Source of the DNA: Lewinellaceae bacterium
Lineage (GTDB): Bacteria > Bacteroidota > Bacteroidia > Chitinophagales > Saprospiraceae
DNA: 64,000 bases
Assembly: GCA_020636025.1 (NCBI GenBank)
Contig: JACJYQ010000006.1
Location: 434,001 to 498,000 of the forward strand
Reading direction: 5' to 3'
This document shows positions 1 to 8,991 of the stretch, one piece after another. The translations under genes were made by a program, and so were the position numbers. The notes beneath the pieces are model-generated. The model was given only the letters and a program-made list of their open reading frames with translations. It searched no databases and had not been told where the DNA came from. Positions within the stretch are counted from its first letter, which is position 1. Every line of letters starts with the position of its first letter.

Positions 1-854
1 ATCAGGTTTTCAGAGTAGGAAGTGTTGTACATGAGTGCTACTTCCACATCCACACCTTCTTCATTTGCGGTGATGTAAATCGGTGTTTCAATCAGCCTTT
101 GTTTGCCTTCATCAATCCATTGTACAAACTCCTGCAATCCACCTTCCGAGTAAAACTGTTCGGTTTTGAAACCATCATCATCCTTTACGCGCTCATCTAC
201 CAAATTGAGTCGAAGGCCTTTATTCAGGAATGACAACTCACGCAGACGATGTGCCAGCACATCAAATTTGTATTCCGATGTTTCAAAAACTTCCGGATCA
301 GGCAGGAAACTGATAAAAGTTCCTCGCGTATCAGTTGTGCCGATTTCGCGTACATCATACTGAGGCTTTCCCTGTTTATATTCCTGTTCAAATACTTTGC
401 CTTCACGGTGTACTTCTGCCCGCAAATGGATAGACAAAGCGTTTACGCATGAAACACCCACCCCGTGCAAACCACCGGAAACCTTGTAGGAATCTTTATC
501 GAATTTACCACCGGCGTGTAACACAGTCATAACCACTTCCAGTGCCGACTTTTTCAGCTTTTCGTGCATGCCGGTTGGAATACCCCGGCCATTGTCTTTT
601 ACCGTGATGGAATTGTCTTTGTGAATGTATACCCAGATTTCCGAGCAATGGCCAGCCAAATGCTCATCAATGGAGTTATCAACTACTTCCCAAACAAGGT
701 GATGCAAGCCTTTGGAATCGGTACTACCGATGTACATACCGGGACGCTTGCGAACCGCTTCAAGGCCTTCAAGAGCGGTGATACTACTGGCTCCGTAATC
801 ATTTGATCCGGAGCGGTTTTTTTGTTCTTCCACAGGATTCTTTTCGTCGTTCAT
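1..854 (-). CDS. gyrB: DNA gyrase subunit B, 5' part (3' end outside window)
   Basis: This is the ATPase subunit of the type II topoisomerase that introduces negative supercoils. The reverse-strand frame is open from an ATG at 852-854 to the window edge. The N-terminus reads ALEGLEAVRKRPGMYIGST, followed by the GHKL ATP-binding motifs EVVDNSIDEHLAG, DNGRGIP and GGLHGVGVSCVNAL, which are diagnostic of GyrB/ParE. About 284 residues are visible out of roughly 640-650 expected. ParE is the only realistic alternative; the high conservation and the HLVWEVVDNSIDEHLAGHC context favour GyrB. A TACCTTTG promoter element lies only ten bases before the start, so the leader is very short. Confidence 0.93.
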   Translation of the reverse strand, partial: MNDEKNPVEEQKNRSGSNDYGASSITALEGLEAVRKRPGMYIGSTDSKGLHHLVWEVVDNSIDEHLAGHCSEIWVYIHKDNSITVKDNGRGIPTGMHEKLKKSALEVVMTVLHAGGKFDKDSYKVSGGLHGVGVSCVNALSIHLRAEVHREGKVFEQEYKQGKPQYDVREIGTTDTRGTFISFLPDPEVFETSEYKFDVLAHRLRELSFLNKGLRLNLVDERVKDDDGFKTEQFYSEGGLQEFVQWIDEGKQRLIETPIYITANEEGVDVEVALMYNTSYSENL

Positions 855-864
855 ATAAGGAGGA

Positions 865-872
865 CAAAGGTA
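865..872 (-). promoter_or_regulatory. Candidate -7 promoter element of gyrB
   Basis: On the reverse strand this reads TACCTTTG, an exact match to the Bacteroidota TAnnTTTG element. It ends ten bases before the gyrB ATG, which predicts a leader of only a few nucleotides. I do not see a convincing -33 TTG element at the usual distance. Confidence 0.5.
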
Positions 873-1106
873 CAAAATCTACCCCCTATTTAGTAGTATT
901 TTCATCTATAAAAAGCATGTTTTTTGAGGTAAAAACAGTGCAATTCCGGCCCGGGGATTTATTTGCCAAGTATGACAAATACTTTAGTAATTTCGTGGCT
1001 AATAAATTATCGCTTATCGTTAAAAATCAAGGAATTGCCTGATTAGTTTTTACGACAAGTCTAACGCAACCAAATTTGCATCCTAAAACAAACTAAATAC
1101 CGAAAT

Positions 1107-2048
1107 ATGACATTCCCGATTTTATTACCCGTAATACTTCTTTTGATATTTCTCAGTATTGCAACCGTGCAACAAGGCACCGTGGCGGTAACCACCATTT
1201 TCGGAAAATACAATCGCACCCTGCGCCCTGGTCTGAACTTCAAGATCCCTCTGATCGAAAGCATTTTTAAGCGTATTTCAGTTCAGAACAGAGCCGTTGA
1301 ATTAAATTTTCAGGCTGTTACCAGTGATCAGGCCAATGTGCATTTTACTTCCCTCTTGCTGTTTGCCGTACTGGACGATCGGGAAGAAACAATCAAGAAA
1401 GTGGCTTTCCGCTTCCTGAGCGACCGTGATTTTATGGCTACCCTTACCCGTACTGTTGAGGGCAGCATCCGTTCTTATGTGGCTTCCAAAAAACAACAGG
1501 AAATACTTAGCCTTCGTCGCGAAATCACCGAAGCGGTAAAAGGAAACGTGGATCACATGCTCGAAGACTGGGGTTTCCACCTGATCGACTTGCAGATCAA
1601 CGACATCACTTTTGATGATGAAGTTATGCGCTCCATGTCAAAAATTGTGGCGGCCAACAACCTGAAAGCTGCTGCAGAAAATGAAGGTCAAGCATTGCTG
1701 ATCACCAAAACAAAAGCCGCAGAAGCAGAAGGTAATTCCATCAAAATTGCAGCAGAAGCGGAGCGTGAAGCAGCCAAGATGCGTGGGCAGGCAGTAGCCC
1801 TGTTCCGCGAAGAAGTGGCCCGCGGTATGAGTCACGCCGCCAAGGAAATGCACGGCGCCAATCTCGACACTTCCGTAATTCTATTCTCTATGTGGACGGA
1901 AGCCATCAAGAACTTCACCGAACAAGGCGATGGCAACATCATCTTCCTGGATGGATCGGTAGAAGGCATGCAGAAAACCCTGCGCGAAATGATGGCGCTC
2001 AGCAACACCGACTATTTGGCAGAAATACAGAAAAAGAACAAAAAATAA
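1107..2048 (+). CDS. SPFH/band 7 (stomatin-prohibitin family) membrane protein
   Basis: The protein has one N-terminal hydrophobic segment (about residues 3-21), then a band 7/SPFH domain to about residue 190 (TVQQGTVAVTTIFGKYNRTL, then RPGLNFKIPLIESIFKRI). An Ala/Glu-rich helical stretch follows at about 190-235 (KTKAAEAEGNSIKIAAEAER), typical of oligomerising stomatins. Family members form ring-like membrane assemblies that scaffold or regulate proteases and lipid domains. No protease or NfeD partner lies next to it, so the specific role is unknown. At 313 residues the length is normal for the family. It converges with the downstream GCS2-CBS gene across a long palindrome that includes its stop codon. 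Confidence 0.85.
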   Translation: MTFPILLPVILLLIFLSIATVQQGTVAVTTIFGKYNRTLRPGLNFKIPLIESIFKRISVQNRAVELNFQAVTSDQANVHFTSLLLFAVLDDREETIKKVAFRFLSDRDFMATLTRTVEGSIRSYVASKKQQEILSLRREITEAVKGNVDHMLEDWGFHLIDLQINDITFDDEVMRSMSKIVAANNLKAAAENEGQALLITKTKAAEAEGNSIKIAAEAEREAAKMRGQAVALFREEVARGMSHAAKEMHGANLDTSVILFSMWTEAIKNFTEQGDGNIIFLDGSVEGMQKTLREMMALSNTDYLAEIQKKNKK

Positions 2049-2125
2049 ATTAACAATGTAACAATGTATCAATGCGCAATGAGTTATTTCGCATTGATAC
2101 ATTGTTACATTGTTAATTTATTTTT
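2041..2125. terminator. 36-bp perfect palindrome between convergent genes, probable bidirectional terminator
   Basis: Positions 2041-2076 and 2090-2125 are perfect reverse complements with a 13-base loop. Each outer end is A/T-rich, giving a U-run in both directions. The palindrome covers the stop codons of both flanking genes. The arms are longer than most intrinsic terminators, and related sequence (CGCATTGATACATT) recurs near 49660-49700, so this may be a dispersed palindromic element used as a terminator. Confidence 0.7.
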
Positions 2126-4043
2126 CCTCGCGTTCTAGCAGTCTTGAGGTAATTCTCAGGAAATCCATTTCTGTTATTATTCCTACAAGTTCCTTTCCGT
2201 TTACTACCGGGAGGCAGCCGATGCGTAGTGTGCGCATTTTATTCATGGCATCGATGATGCTGGTTTCCGGAGTTACCGTAATGGGTTTTTCGATCATGAT
2301 GTCTTTGACGGAGTAAAATTCTTTGTCAGCCAGTTTGTGGGAATGGGCAAAATGGCGGAGCAGAATTCGGGAGGAGATCAGGCCAATGAGGGCGCCTTTT
2401 CCGTCTTCTACTGGCATGTAACGGATTCGGCGCCAATCCATGGTTTCGGCAACCAATTCAATTAAAGCATCACTTTGTACGGTAAAGAGGTCGGTGGACA
2501 TAAACTCTTCCACTTTCATTTTGGTGGGGCGCCAGTTGTCCAGATCGCTGGTATTTGCCAGCTCCCAGGTATGCACCGGGTTATTGTCTTTTTGTTTCTT
2601 CAGCATGGCGGCAGTAACAGCAGTCACCGCTTCATCATTGGTGACCTCTTTTTTTAAGGATGTAAACGATCTGAGTGCCCAACGTGCTCCTGTTCTGTGT
2701 TCGCGCGCCCGGCCCTCAATGATGTCGAGGTATTTCGAAATATCGTCGGGATTGACCTTCCTCTTTTTGAGCCCTTCTTTTGCCAAGGGCAAAAGATCTT
2801 TCAAAATCAGTTCTGTCACCGGTACTTTTCTGTCTTTGAGCCAGGTAAAGGTGGTGTCAATACCAAACTTGGCTGATTTCAGGAAGTTGTCGCGGGTATC
2901 CACAAAATCGATGTGCTTGGTGATGTCGGGGTAGTTGTCTCCCATGCCTACCATACAACCGAGCCAGAACGCAGCATTGGCCATTTCATCTACGGTTGTG
3001 GGACCGGCAGGTATCACCCGGTTTTCAATGCGCAGGTGTGGTTTGCCATTGGGGGAGATGCCATAGCAAGCTCTATTCCAACGGTAAACGGTTGAATTGT
3101 GAATTTGCAAAGCGCGCAATTTTGGCGTTTTACCATCCATGATCATTGCCAGTGAATCCTCGTCAATTTGCCCGGCAAGCAACACCGGAAAACGACTGAT
3201 ATCTTCTTTATAGATTTCGGTGATATCGCCTTGTAGCCAGTCGGAGCCATAATTTACCCTGGGTGAACGCTCCCGCATGTAATGACTTGTTGTCCGGGTG
3301 TCCAGACTTTGCTGGAACAGGGCGATCCGGGTTTCATGCCACAGCCTGCGACCAAAGACAAGAGGCGAATTGGCTGATATAGCGATGATGGGCGCCGTCA
3401 ACGTTTGCGCAATGTTGTACATTTTCACATAATCGTCGGGCGCTACCTGAAGGTGTACCTGAAAGCTTGTATTACAGGCTTCCAGCAGCGGCGAGTCATG
3501 CTTTACCAAAATCTCATCTATACCTTCCAGTCTTAGCTCGAAAGAAGTTCCGATCAGATATTTCTGAATGGCCGTCATCAGGGCAAAGTACCTGTCCTTT
3601 GGCGTTAGGTTCTGCAGATCCAGGTCGTGTTTGCGAAGGGTAGGCAATACGCCACACAAAATGTAGCTGGCATCAAATTCTTTCAGCACTTTCTGAATAG
3701 CAGCCAGGTATTTGCGATTTTCTGCCTCCATCTGACTAAGGCAATTGCCGGTAAACTCGCGCGGATCCAGGTTGCATTCCAGATTAAACTTGGCCAGTTC
3801 TGTGACGCACCAGGGTTTGCCTTCTCCCATCCGCTCCAACACTTCCATGTTTATGCAGGCGGGTTTCAGTGTTTTATTATGAACAAGACACATTTCCTGC
3901 TCGGCGCCAATGCGGACAATATCAGACTCGAACCAGTCATTGGCCAACATATATTCGAAGGCCTGCACATCATTAAGCAGACTTCGGACAAAGCGCAATC
4001 GGTCTGTTTTACTTTCTACAGTATTAACTTTTTGAAACCCCAT
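2118..4043 (-). CDS. Glutamate-cysteine ligase (GCS2)-like protein fused to a CBS domain pair
   Basis: Residues about 30-430 resemble the GCS2 family of ATP-dependent carboxylate-amine ligases (RIGAEQEMCLV near the start, LRIENRVIPAGP later, and a glutamate-rich substrate region). Residues about 510-640 form two CBS repeats (MSTDLFTVQSDALIELVAET and VKDIMIEKPITVTPETSIID), which bind adenine nucleotides in other proteins. The expected chemistry is ATP-dependent gamma-glutamyl amide formation. The substrate cannot be read from sequence, and thiol synthesis is only one possibility. The CBS pair suggests control by energy charge; this is inference. The 641 residues fit a two-module enzyme. The gene stands alone on this strand. 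Confidence 0.75.
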   Translation of the reverse strand: MGFQKVNTVESKTDRLRFVRSLLNDVQAFEYMLANDWFESDIVRIGAEQEMCLVHNKTLKPACINMEVLERMGEGKPWCVTELAKFNLECNLDPREFTGNCLSQMEAENRKYLAAIQKVLKEFDASYILCGVLPTLRKHDLDLQNLTPKDRYFALMTAIQKYLIGTSFELRLEGIDEILVKHDSPLLEACNTSFQVHLQVAPDDYVKMYNIAQTLTAPIIAISANSPLVFGRRLWHETRIALFQQSLDTRTTSHYMRERSPRVNYGSDWLQGDITEIYKEDISRFPVLLAGQIDEDSLAMIMDGKTPKLRALQIHNSTVYRWNRACYGISPNGKPHLRIENRVIPAGPTTVDEMANAAFWLGCMVGMGDNYPDITKHIDFVDTRDNFLKSAKFGIDTTFTWLKDRKVPVTELILKDLLPLAKEGLKKRKVNPDDISKYLDIIEGRAREHRTGARWALRSFTSLKKEVTNDEAVTAVTAAMLKKQKDNNPVHTWELANTSDLDNWRPTKMKVEEFMSTDLFTVQSDALIELVAETMDWRRIRYMPVEDGKGALIGLISSRILLRHFAHSHKLADKEFYSVKDIMIEKPITVTPETSIIDAMNKMRTLRIGCLPVVNGKELVGIITEMDFLRITSRLLEREEK

Positions 4044-4375
4044 TTATGCTGTGATTAAAGTGATGTATACTTTGATTTTAGTAATTTGTTTACATTGATT
4101 GACTAACAAGGTCATTGAGGTAATTACTGCTTGTTGATCTTCCAAACCGGCTTACGGCGACAATAAAGTCTGGTTAAATACTAAACTGTCAATCTGCCTG
4201 GCTTTTATTTTTTGAATGCCTTTCAAATATTGTACAACACGCAATGGAATAGAATTCAAGGTAATTTTATCAGGAGCTAAGTTGCTTTTTATCATAAAAT
4301 TTGTTAAAAACTCAACTTTTGAAAACAGTTATTTAAAAACCGCTTTGTATATAGTTCCAATTTATAAATTACAAT

Positions 4376-4383
4376 TACTTTTG
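4376..4383 (+). promoter_or_regulatory. Candidate promoter element in the 4044-4386 gap
   Basis: TACTTTTG matches TAnnTTTG exactly and ends three bases before the ATG at 4387. A start this close to the -7 element would make the mRNA leaderless. The rest of the 343-bp gap is AT-rich, and I see no gene or RNA in it. Confidence 0.45.
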
Positions 4384-4386
4384 GCA

Positions 4387-4992
4387 ATGAATCCAGATGA
4401 GGCAATTTTGCACCTGCATAAAGAACCCAATATAAGCAGGATAATAAATTCCATCAAAATACCTGATTTTACGCCTAGCCAAAAAATTTACGACGACCTG
4501 TTGGAGTCTATTATTTCCCAACAATTAAGCGTAAAAGTAGCCTCAGTAATCTACTCCAGATTTTTAAACCTGTTTCCTGATAACTATCCGCATCCGGAAT
4601 TGGTAAATTCTATTGAATTTGATCAATTGCGAAAAGCGGGGCTATCCAATCAAAAAGCCGGTTATATTCAAAATGTCGCTTCATTTACCCTGCAGCACAA
4701 CCTTGAAAACAAAGATTGGCAAAATATGAGTGATGATGACATCCTTGGATTCCTTACTCAAATAAAAGGAGTAGGTCCCTGGACCGTTCAAATGTTACTC
4801 ATGTTTAGCCTTGGACGCCCCGATGTCTTTCCGATAGACGACCTTGGAATACAACAGGGAATGGCCAAAATCTTTGGACTCCAGGAAAGCGGTAAGGCAT
4901 TAAAAATGAAAATGGTCGAACTCGCTGAACCCTGGCGCCCTTATCGCACAGTGGCTTGCCGGTATATTTGGCGATGGAAAGATACAGCATGA
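4387..4992 (+). CDS. DNA-3-methyladenine glycosylase-like (HhH-GPD, AlkA type)
   Basis: This is a base-excision repair glycosylase that would remove alkylated purines. The helix-hairpin-helix motif LTQIKGVGPWTVQMLL is followed by FPIDDLGIQQG, which carries the expected catalytic aspartate. The early stretch LLESIISQQLSVKVASVIYS is typical of AlkA/MAG proteins. The frame stays open upstream to an ATG at 4216, but the added residues are low-complexity and lack family similarity. I chose the ATG at 4387, which starts the conserved domain directly behind a TAnnTTTG element. The 201-residue product lacks the extra N-terminal domain of E. coli AlkA, as many short bacterial members do. Confidence 0.85.
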   Translation: MNPDEAILHLHKEPNISRIINSIKIPDFTPSQKIYDDLLESIISQQLSVKVASVIYSRFLNLFPDNYPHPELVNSIEFDQLRKAGLSNQKAGYIQNVASFTLQHNLENKDWQNMSDDDILGFLTQIKGVGPWTVQMLLMFSLGRPDVFPIDDLGIQQGMAKIFGLQESGKALKMKMVELAEPWRPYRTVACRYIWRWKDTA

Positions 4993-5066
4993 ACTGAATA
5001 TACAAATTTGCATTTTCTAATAAAGCCCCTTAAAACACGTTTGTTTAATTTTTCTATCCATAATTT

Positions 5067-6557
5067 ATGAAGAATCTTATTGATTTGCGCTACCCCATTG
5101 GCCATTTCGAATATGGGAATGTTTATACCCTTGATGACACCAGAAAACATATTAAAACAATTGCGTCCCTTCCCAAAAACATAAAAAAAGTTGTCAAAAA
5201 ATTCAAAGGTGGTGAACTCGACAAATCTTACCGCCAGAATGGCTGGACAGCCCGACAAGTTATTCACCACCTGGCAGACAGCCATATGAATGCCTATGTC
5301 AGAATGAAACTGACGGTTACTGAAAACACTCCGGTTATCAAGCCTTACGAGGAACAACGCTGGGCAGAAACGGAGGACAGTAAGCACGGTTCCATTAAAT
5401 ATTCCATCAAACTTCTCGATGCCCTGCACCAACGCTGGGTGCTGTTTTTGTCGAGCCTTGACGAAGAGGACCTGGAGCGAGCATTTTACCATCCGGTAAC
5501 CAAGCGCAGCTTCCAGTTACAGGAAGCCATTGCCTTGTATGCCTGGCACGGAATGCATCACTTGGCTCATATTCAACTAGTTGCGCACAGCAAAAAACTT
5601 AAATTTAAAAAATTCGCCAGCGGAACAAAAGCAGAATCCTCTACAGACAGCAGCACGGCAAAAGTTGAAACAAAAACGACCGGCAAGCGGAAAAAACGGG
5701 TAATGAGTGAGGAACACAAAGAAAAGATCCGTGCCGCACATGCTGCTCGTAAAGCCATTAAAGAAGTGCAGGAAGCTTCTCCGGATGCAGCACCGAAAAG
5801 ACGCGGCCGCCCGGCTACAGTGAAAACTGTAGAAGCGCCCAAAAGAAAGCGCAGAACCAAAGCTGAAATGGAAGCCTACAAAGCTGAACAAGCCGCCAAG
5901 CCCAAACTCAGCAGAGTTGAAATCCTCGAAAAAGCCAGAGCTGCCAGAAAAGCCAGTGCAGCAGGCAATACTGCCAGCAAAACCACCGGCAAAAAACGGG
6001 GCAGACCGGCTTCCGCCAAAGCAACAGAAGCGCCTAAAAGAAAGCGCAGAACCAAAGCTGAAATGGAAGCTTACAAAGCTGAACAAGCCACCAAGCCCAA
6101 ACTCAGCAGAGCTGAAATCCTCGAAAAAGCCAGAGCTGCCAGAAAAGCCAGTGCAGCAGGCAATACTGCCAGCAAAACCACCGGCAAAAAACGGGGCAGA
6201 CCGGCTTCCGCCAAAGCAACAGAAGCGCCTAAAAGAAAGCGCAGAACCAAAGCTGAAATGGAAGCTTACAAAGCTGAACAAGCCACCAAGCCCAAACTCA
6301 GCAGAGCTGAAATCCTCGAAAAAGCCAGAGCTGCCAGAAAAGCCAGTGCAGCAGGCAATACTGCCAGCAAAACCACCGGCAAAAAACGGGGCAGACCGGC
6401 TTCCGCCAAAGCAACAGAAGCGCCTAAAAGAAAGCGCAGAACCAAAGCTGAAATGGAAGCTTACAAAGCTGAACAAGCCGCCAAGCCCAAACTCAGCAGA
6501 GCTGAAATCCTCGAAAAAGCCAGAGCTGCCAGAAAAGCAAACAAAAAGAAGAAATAA
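5067..6557 (+). CDS. YfiT/BstA-like DinB-fold protein with an AT-hook repeat tail
   Basis: Residues 1-180 form a DinB/YfiT four-helix bundle. The metal-ligand candidates are in HHLADSHMNAY (about 67-77) and YAWHGMHHLAHI (about 158-169), matching the three-histidine site of YfiT/BstA thiol transferases. After about residue 190 the protein becomes a Lys/Ala-rich tail. It has one diverged copy (GRP at 247-249) and three nearly identical 65-residue units (295-359, 360-424, 425-489). Each unit carries a KKRGRPAS AT-hook core, KRKRRTKAEMEAYKAEQ and an alanine-rich helix. AT-hooks bind the minor groove of AT-rich DNA, so the tail probably binds DNA like histone H1-type proteins. YfiT proteins are normally about 170 residues, so the fusion is unusual. 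Confidence 0.8.
   Translation: MKNLIDLRYPIGHFEYGNVYTLDDTRKHIKTIASLPKNIKKVVKKFKGGELDKSYRQNGWTARQVIHHLADSHMNAYVRMKLTVTENTPVIKPYEEQRWAETEDSKHGSIKYSIKLLDALHQRWVLFLSSLDEEDLERAFYHPVTKRSFQLQEAIALYAWHGMHHLAHIQLVAHSKKLKFKKFASGTKAESSTDSSTAKVETKTTGKRKKRVMSEEHKEKIRAAHAARKAIKEVQEASPDAAPKRRGRPATVKTVEAPKRKRRTKAEMEAYKAEQAAKPKLSRVEILEKARAARKASAAGNTASKTTGKKRGRPASAKATEAPKRKRRTKAEMEAYKAEQATKPKLSRAEILEKARAARKASAAGNTASKTTGKKRGRPASAKATEAPKRKRRTKAEMEAYKAEQATKPKLSRAEILEKARAARKASAAGNTASKTTGKKRGRPASAKATEAPKRKRRTKAEMEAYKAEQAAKPKLSRAEILEKARAARKANKKKK
5949..6533 (+). repeat. Three in-frame 195-bp tandem repeats (AT-hook units)
   Basis: Units run 5949-6143, 6144-6338 and 6339-6533 and are almost identical at DNA level. 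A more diverged copy precedes them (about 5798-5948). The near-identity implies recent unequal crossing-over or slippage, so copy number may vary between strains. Confidence 0.9.
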
Positions 6558-6665
6558 GGTTATTGTGTTAGTGCATGATTGGTGTTTGCTCGCTGGGCCT
6601 AAAACGTTTTCTTAGTCTCAGGTAGTAAATTCCAATCATGCTTTTATTGATTACGCTTCATTTGT

Positions 6666-7601
6666 ATGGCAAGTCGAGTTATTGGCACTTTTGGGGGTGA
6701 AAAACCTGGTGCTCTGGTTATCTGTATAGGCGCTTTGCACGGCAATGAACCAGCCGGGGTACATGCCCTGGAAATGGTTTTTCAACAATTGGCAGCAAAA
6801 CCGGAACTCGAATTTAATGGCAGATTTCTCGGCCTGATCGGCAACCTGGGCGCTTATTCATCGGGGATCAGGTATGTCAGACAAGATTTCAACCGCATCT
6901 GGTTTGTGGATCGGCTACAGCAGATTCTACGCCGGAGAAAAAGCAGATTACAGGCGGAAGACAAGGAACTTGCCGAGCTCTTCGAAATTATTCACCACGA
7001 AATTGAAGCGTACAAACCAGATCGCATCTTTTTCCTGGACCTTCATACGACCTCGGCCAATGGAGGCATTTTTTCCATACCTACCGGAGAAGGACCAAGT
7101 TTGCAGTGGGCAAAATCACTACAAGCGCCGGTCATCCTCGATTTATTCAAAGAAGTGGATGGCACCTTATTGCGCTTCGCAAGGAATGGACATTTTGTCA
7201 GTGGAGGAATTCCCATCCAAACCCTGGGAGTTGCCTTTGAAGCAGGCCAGCACGAAGATTTTCTGGCCGTGAGTCGGGCAATGCTGGCCATCATTAATAC
7301 GCTGACATTTGCCGGATGCATCGAAAAGGGAAGCCTTGAGTCACCAAATGAACAGGAGTTAAAAGAATCTGCTGCTGCATTACCCAAAGTGACCCGCATT
7401 ATCTATGCACACCACATAGAAGAAGACGACAATTTTAAAATGCGACCGGGGTATAGAAATTTTCAGCCGATAGAGGCCGGAGAACATCTGGCAGATGATG
7501 CAACCGGTCCCATTCGCTCCAATTACAACAGCTTAATTCTGATGCCTCTTTATCAGCCAAAAGGAAGTGATGGTTTTTTTCTGGTAAAAGAGGAAGAGTG
7601 A
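6666..7601 (+). CDS. Succinylglutamate desuccinylase/aspartoacylase family zinc hydrolase
   Basis: The protein matches the M14-related AstE/AspA family. GALHGNEPAG (about residues 22-31) supplies the zinc-binding His and Glu, and DLHTTS (about 125-130) supplies the second His. QDFNRIW matches the substrate-binding Asn-Arg region, and FEAGQH near 210-215 carries the probable catalytic Glu. The family hydrolyses amide bonds of N-acylated amino acids. No arginine succinyltransferase genes are nearby, so the AstE substrate cannot be assumed. The 311-residue length is normal. It lies 108 bp downstream of the YfiT-like gene, and a palindromic repeat follows. Confidence 0.8.
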   Translation: MASRVIGTFGGEKPGALVICIGALHGNEPAGVHALEMVFQQLAAKPELEFNGRFLGLIGNLGAYSSGIRYVRQDFNRIWFVDRLQQILRRRKSRLQAEDKELAELFEIIHHEIEAYKPDRIFFLDLHTTSANGGIFSIPTGEGPSLQWAKSLQAPVILDLFKEVDGTLLRFARNGHFVSGGIPIQTLGVAFEAGQHEDFLAVSRAMLAIINTLTFAGCIEKGSLESPNEQELKESAAALPKVTRIIYAHHIEEDDNFKMRPGYRNFQPIEAGEHLADDATGPIRSNYNSLILMPLYQPKGSDGFFLVKEEE

Positions 7602-7782
7602 GGTAATTAGCTAATTCGATAATGTGCTAATTAGCTAATTTGATAATGAGTTAATAAGATAAAGCGCCCCAAAGGGGTATAATCCCATAGCAATGTGGCG
7701 TAGTCCATTGATGGATAATACGCACAATATTTATAAGCCCTGAAAGGGTGGAATAAAATAATGTGCTAATTAGCTAATTAAA
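7602..7782. repeat. Intergenic palindromic repeat unit (REP-like)
   Basis: It has three parts: an AT tract built on TAGCTAATTCGATAAT, a GCCCCAAAGGGG hairpin followed by the GCAATGTGGCGTAG motif, and a CCCTGAAAGGG hairpin. The same parts occur at 10570-10820, 11865-12283 and 22060-22265, always between genes. Here it separates convergent genes and could act as a terminator. Confidence 0.75.
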
Positions 7783-8991
7783 CTATTGACCAATCAAGAA
7801 AGATTGCAGATAACTAAACTTCTCAGTCAATGCACCTGCCCCACATATTGTAGCTTGTTTAAGCACTTCGCTTTCTTCTGCTAGTAAAAACTCGGGCAAA
7901 ATCTTTTCTATCAATTGGCGCCCAAAAAAAGCCGAAGCGTCGCGTGGAAGCTCGGAGGGTAAATTATCTATAGCCATTATGTCTATAGAACCAGCTTCAA
8001 AGGGTAATGTTTCCTGACCACTTTTTTTATCTATGCCATACACCGGGTTAGCAATTTTACTGGCTCTTATGGTACAGGGGACAGAAGAGTCGGGCATTAT
8101 ATCGCAGGTGATGTCAGCTATTACTTGTATACTGAAATCAGAATTGTTTATTTCTTTAAGTGTAAAAAATTTGGGTGCCGTTTTATCATAGAAAATACCG
8201 TTGATAAAAATATCGGTAATGCCGGAAAACAAATGGAATTTACTCTGATAAGCAGCCCCATTCGCATAGAAATCAGCCTTATCAAACGCGGTGCCGTCTT
8301 TGCGTTCTACATAGTCAGATGCCTTTAGTTGTGTAAACACAGGCTCATTAAACTTCTGATTCAAATATTCTTCCGGGCTTACCTGCCCAATACCCATATC
8401 CTTCAGGTTCTTGGCAGCCCCTTTAGCTACTCTGCCGCCACCTGTGAGTACAATGCGCAATGGCGGTAAATTCATTTGGTTATACACTTCCAGCACTTGT
8501 GCATAATCATGACTGTTACTCAGCCTGGGAAGGGAAAAATCTCCGGTTCGTTCACCCCAGGTCCACAAGGCATTATGCGCGCCGACAATACCTGCGTAAA
8601 AACCAAAAGCTATCAGACGCTGGCCTTTTTCATCCTGAAGCGCCTCATAATCTATCATCCGAATATTCTTATCCACCAATGCCTGTAAAAGCGGACGATT
8701 ATATGCCTGCTTCTTCATGGTATGGGAAAAGAACATATAAGCTTTGTCAGCCAGCAACTGATTAATTGGCACCTCTTTTATCCCCAACAGCAAATTGCAA
8801 TCGGAAAGGTCTTCCTGTAAATGAATTCCGTGATTGGTATATTCGGCATCCTTAAAACAGCGAACCTGAGAGGGCTGAACTACAATGCGCAATGGTAATT
8901 CTACTTGTGCCTCAGCACATTGTTCGGGGGTCATCGGTGTTCGGGCATCTGGAGGGACCTTCCCTTCCCGGATTATTCCAATTTTTAGCAT
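7783..8991 (-). CDS. NAD-dependent saccharopine dehydrogenase-like protein (lysine-forming type)
   Basis: The N-terminus KIGIIREGKVPPDARTPMTP matches the alanine dehydrogenase/saccharopine dehydrogenase N-terminal domain. A glycine-rich nucleotide-binding stretch, RIVLTGGGRVAKGAAKNLKD, lies at about residue 180. The 402-residue length and layout fit LYS1-type saccharopine dehydrogenases, which interconvert saccharopine with lysine and 2-oxoglutarate. Saccharopine reductases of the other superfamily differ at the N-terminus. No other lysine-pathway gene is visible, so direction and pathway are open. The start is the ATG of MLKIGIIRE. Confidence 0.78.
   Translation of the reverse strand: MLKIGIIREGKVPPDARTPMTPEQCAEAQVELPLRIVVQPSQVRCFKDAEYTNHGIHLQEDLSDCNLLLGIKEVPINQLLADKAYMFFSHTMKKQAYNRPLLQALVDKNIRMIDYEALQDEKGQRLIAFGFYAGIVGAHNALWTWGERTGDFSLPRLSNSHDYAQVLEVYNQMNLPPLRIVLTGGGRVAKGAAKNLKDMGIGQVSPEEYLNQKFNEPVFTQLKASDYVERKDGTAFDKADFYANGAAYQSKFHLFSGITDIFINGIFYDKTAPKFFTLKEINNSDFSIQVIADITCDIMPDSSVPCTIRASKIANPVYGIDKKSGQETLPFEAGSIDIMAIDNLPSELPRDASAFFGRQLIEKILPEFLLAEESEVLKQATICGAGALTEKFSYLQSFLIGQ

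Noticed and set aside
2041..2125. A CRISPR-like or attachment site
   Set aside because: There is only one palindrome, with no direct repeats or spacers and no integrase nearby.
5577..6476. 299-codon minus-strand frame with GGFAGSIACCTGFSGSSG-like repeats
   Set aside because: It is antisense to the AT-hook repeats, and its repeat period simply copies theirs.
5917..6615. 232-codon + frame with EKPVQQAILPAKPPAKNGAD repeats
   Set aside because: It is a shifted frame of the AT-hook repeat and begins inside it, without a promoter.
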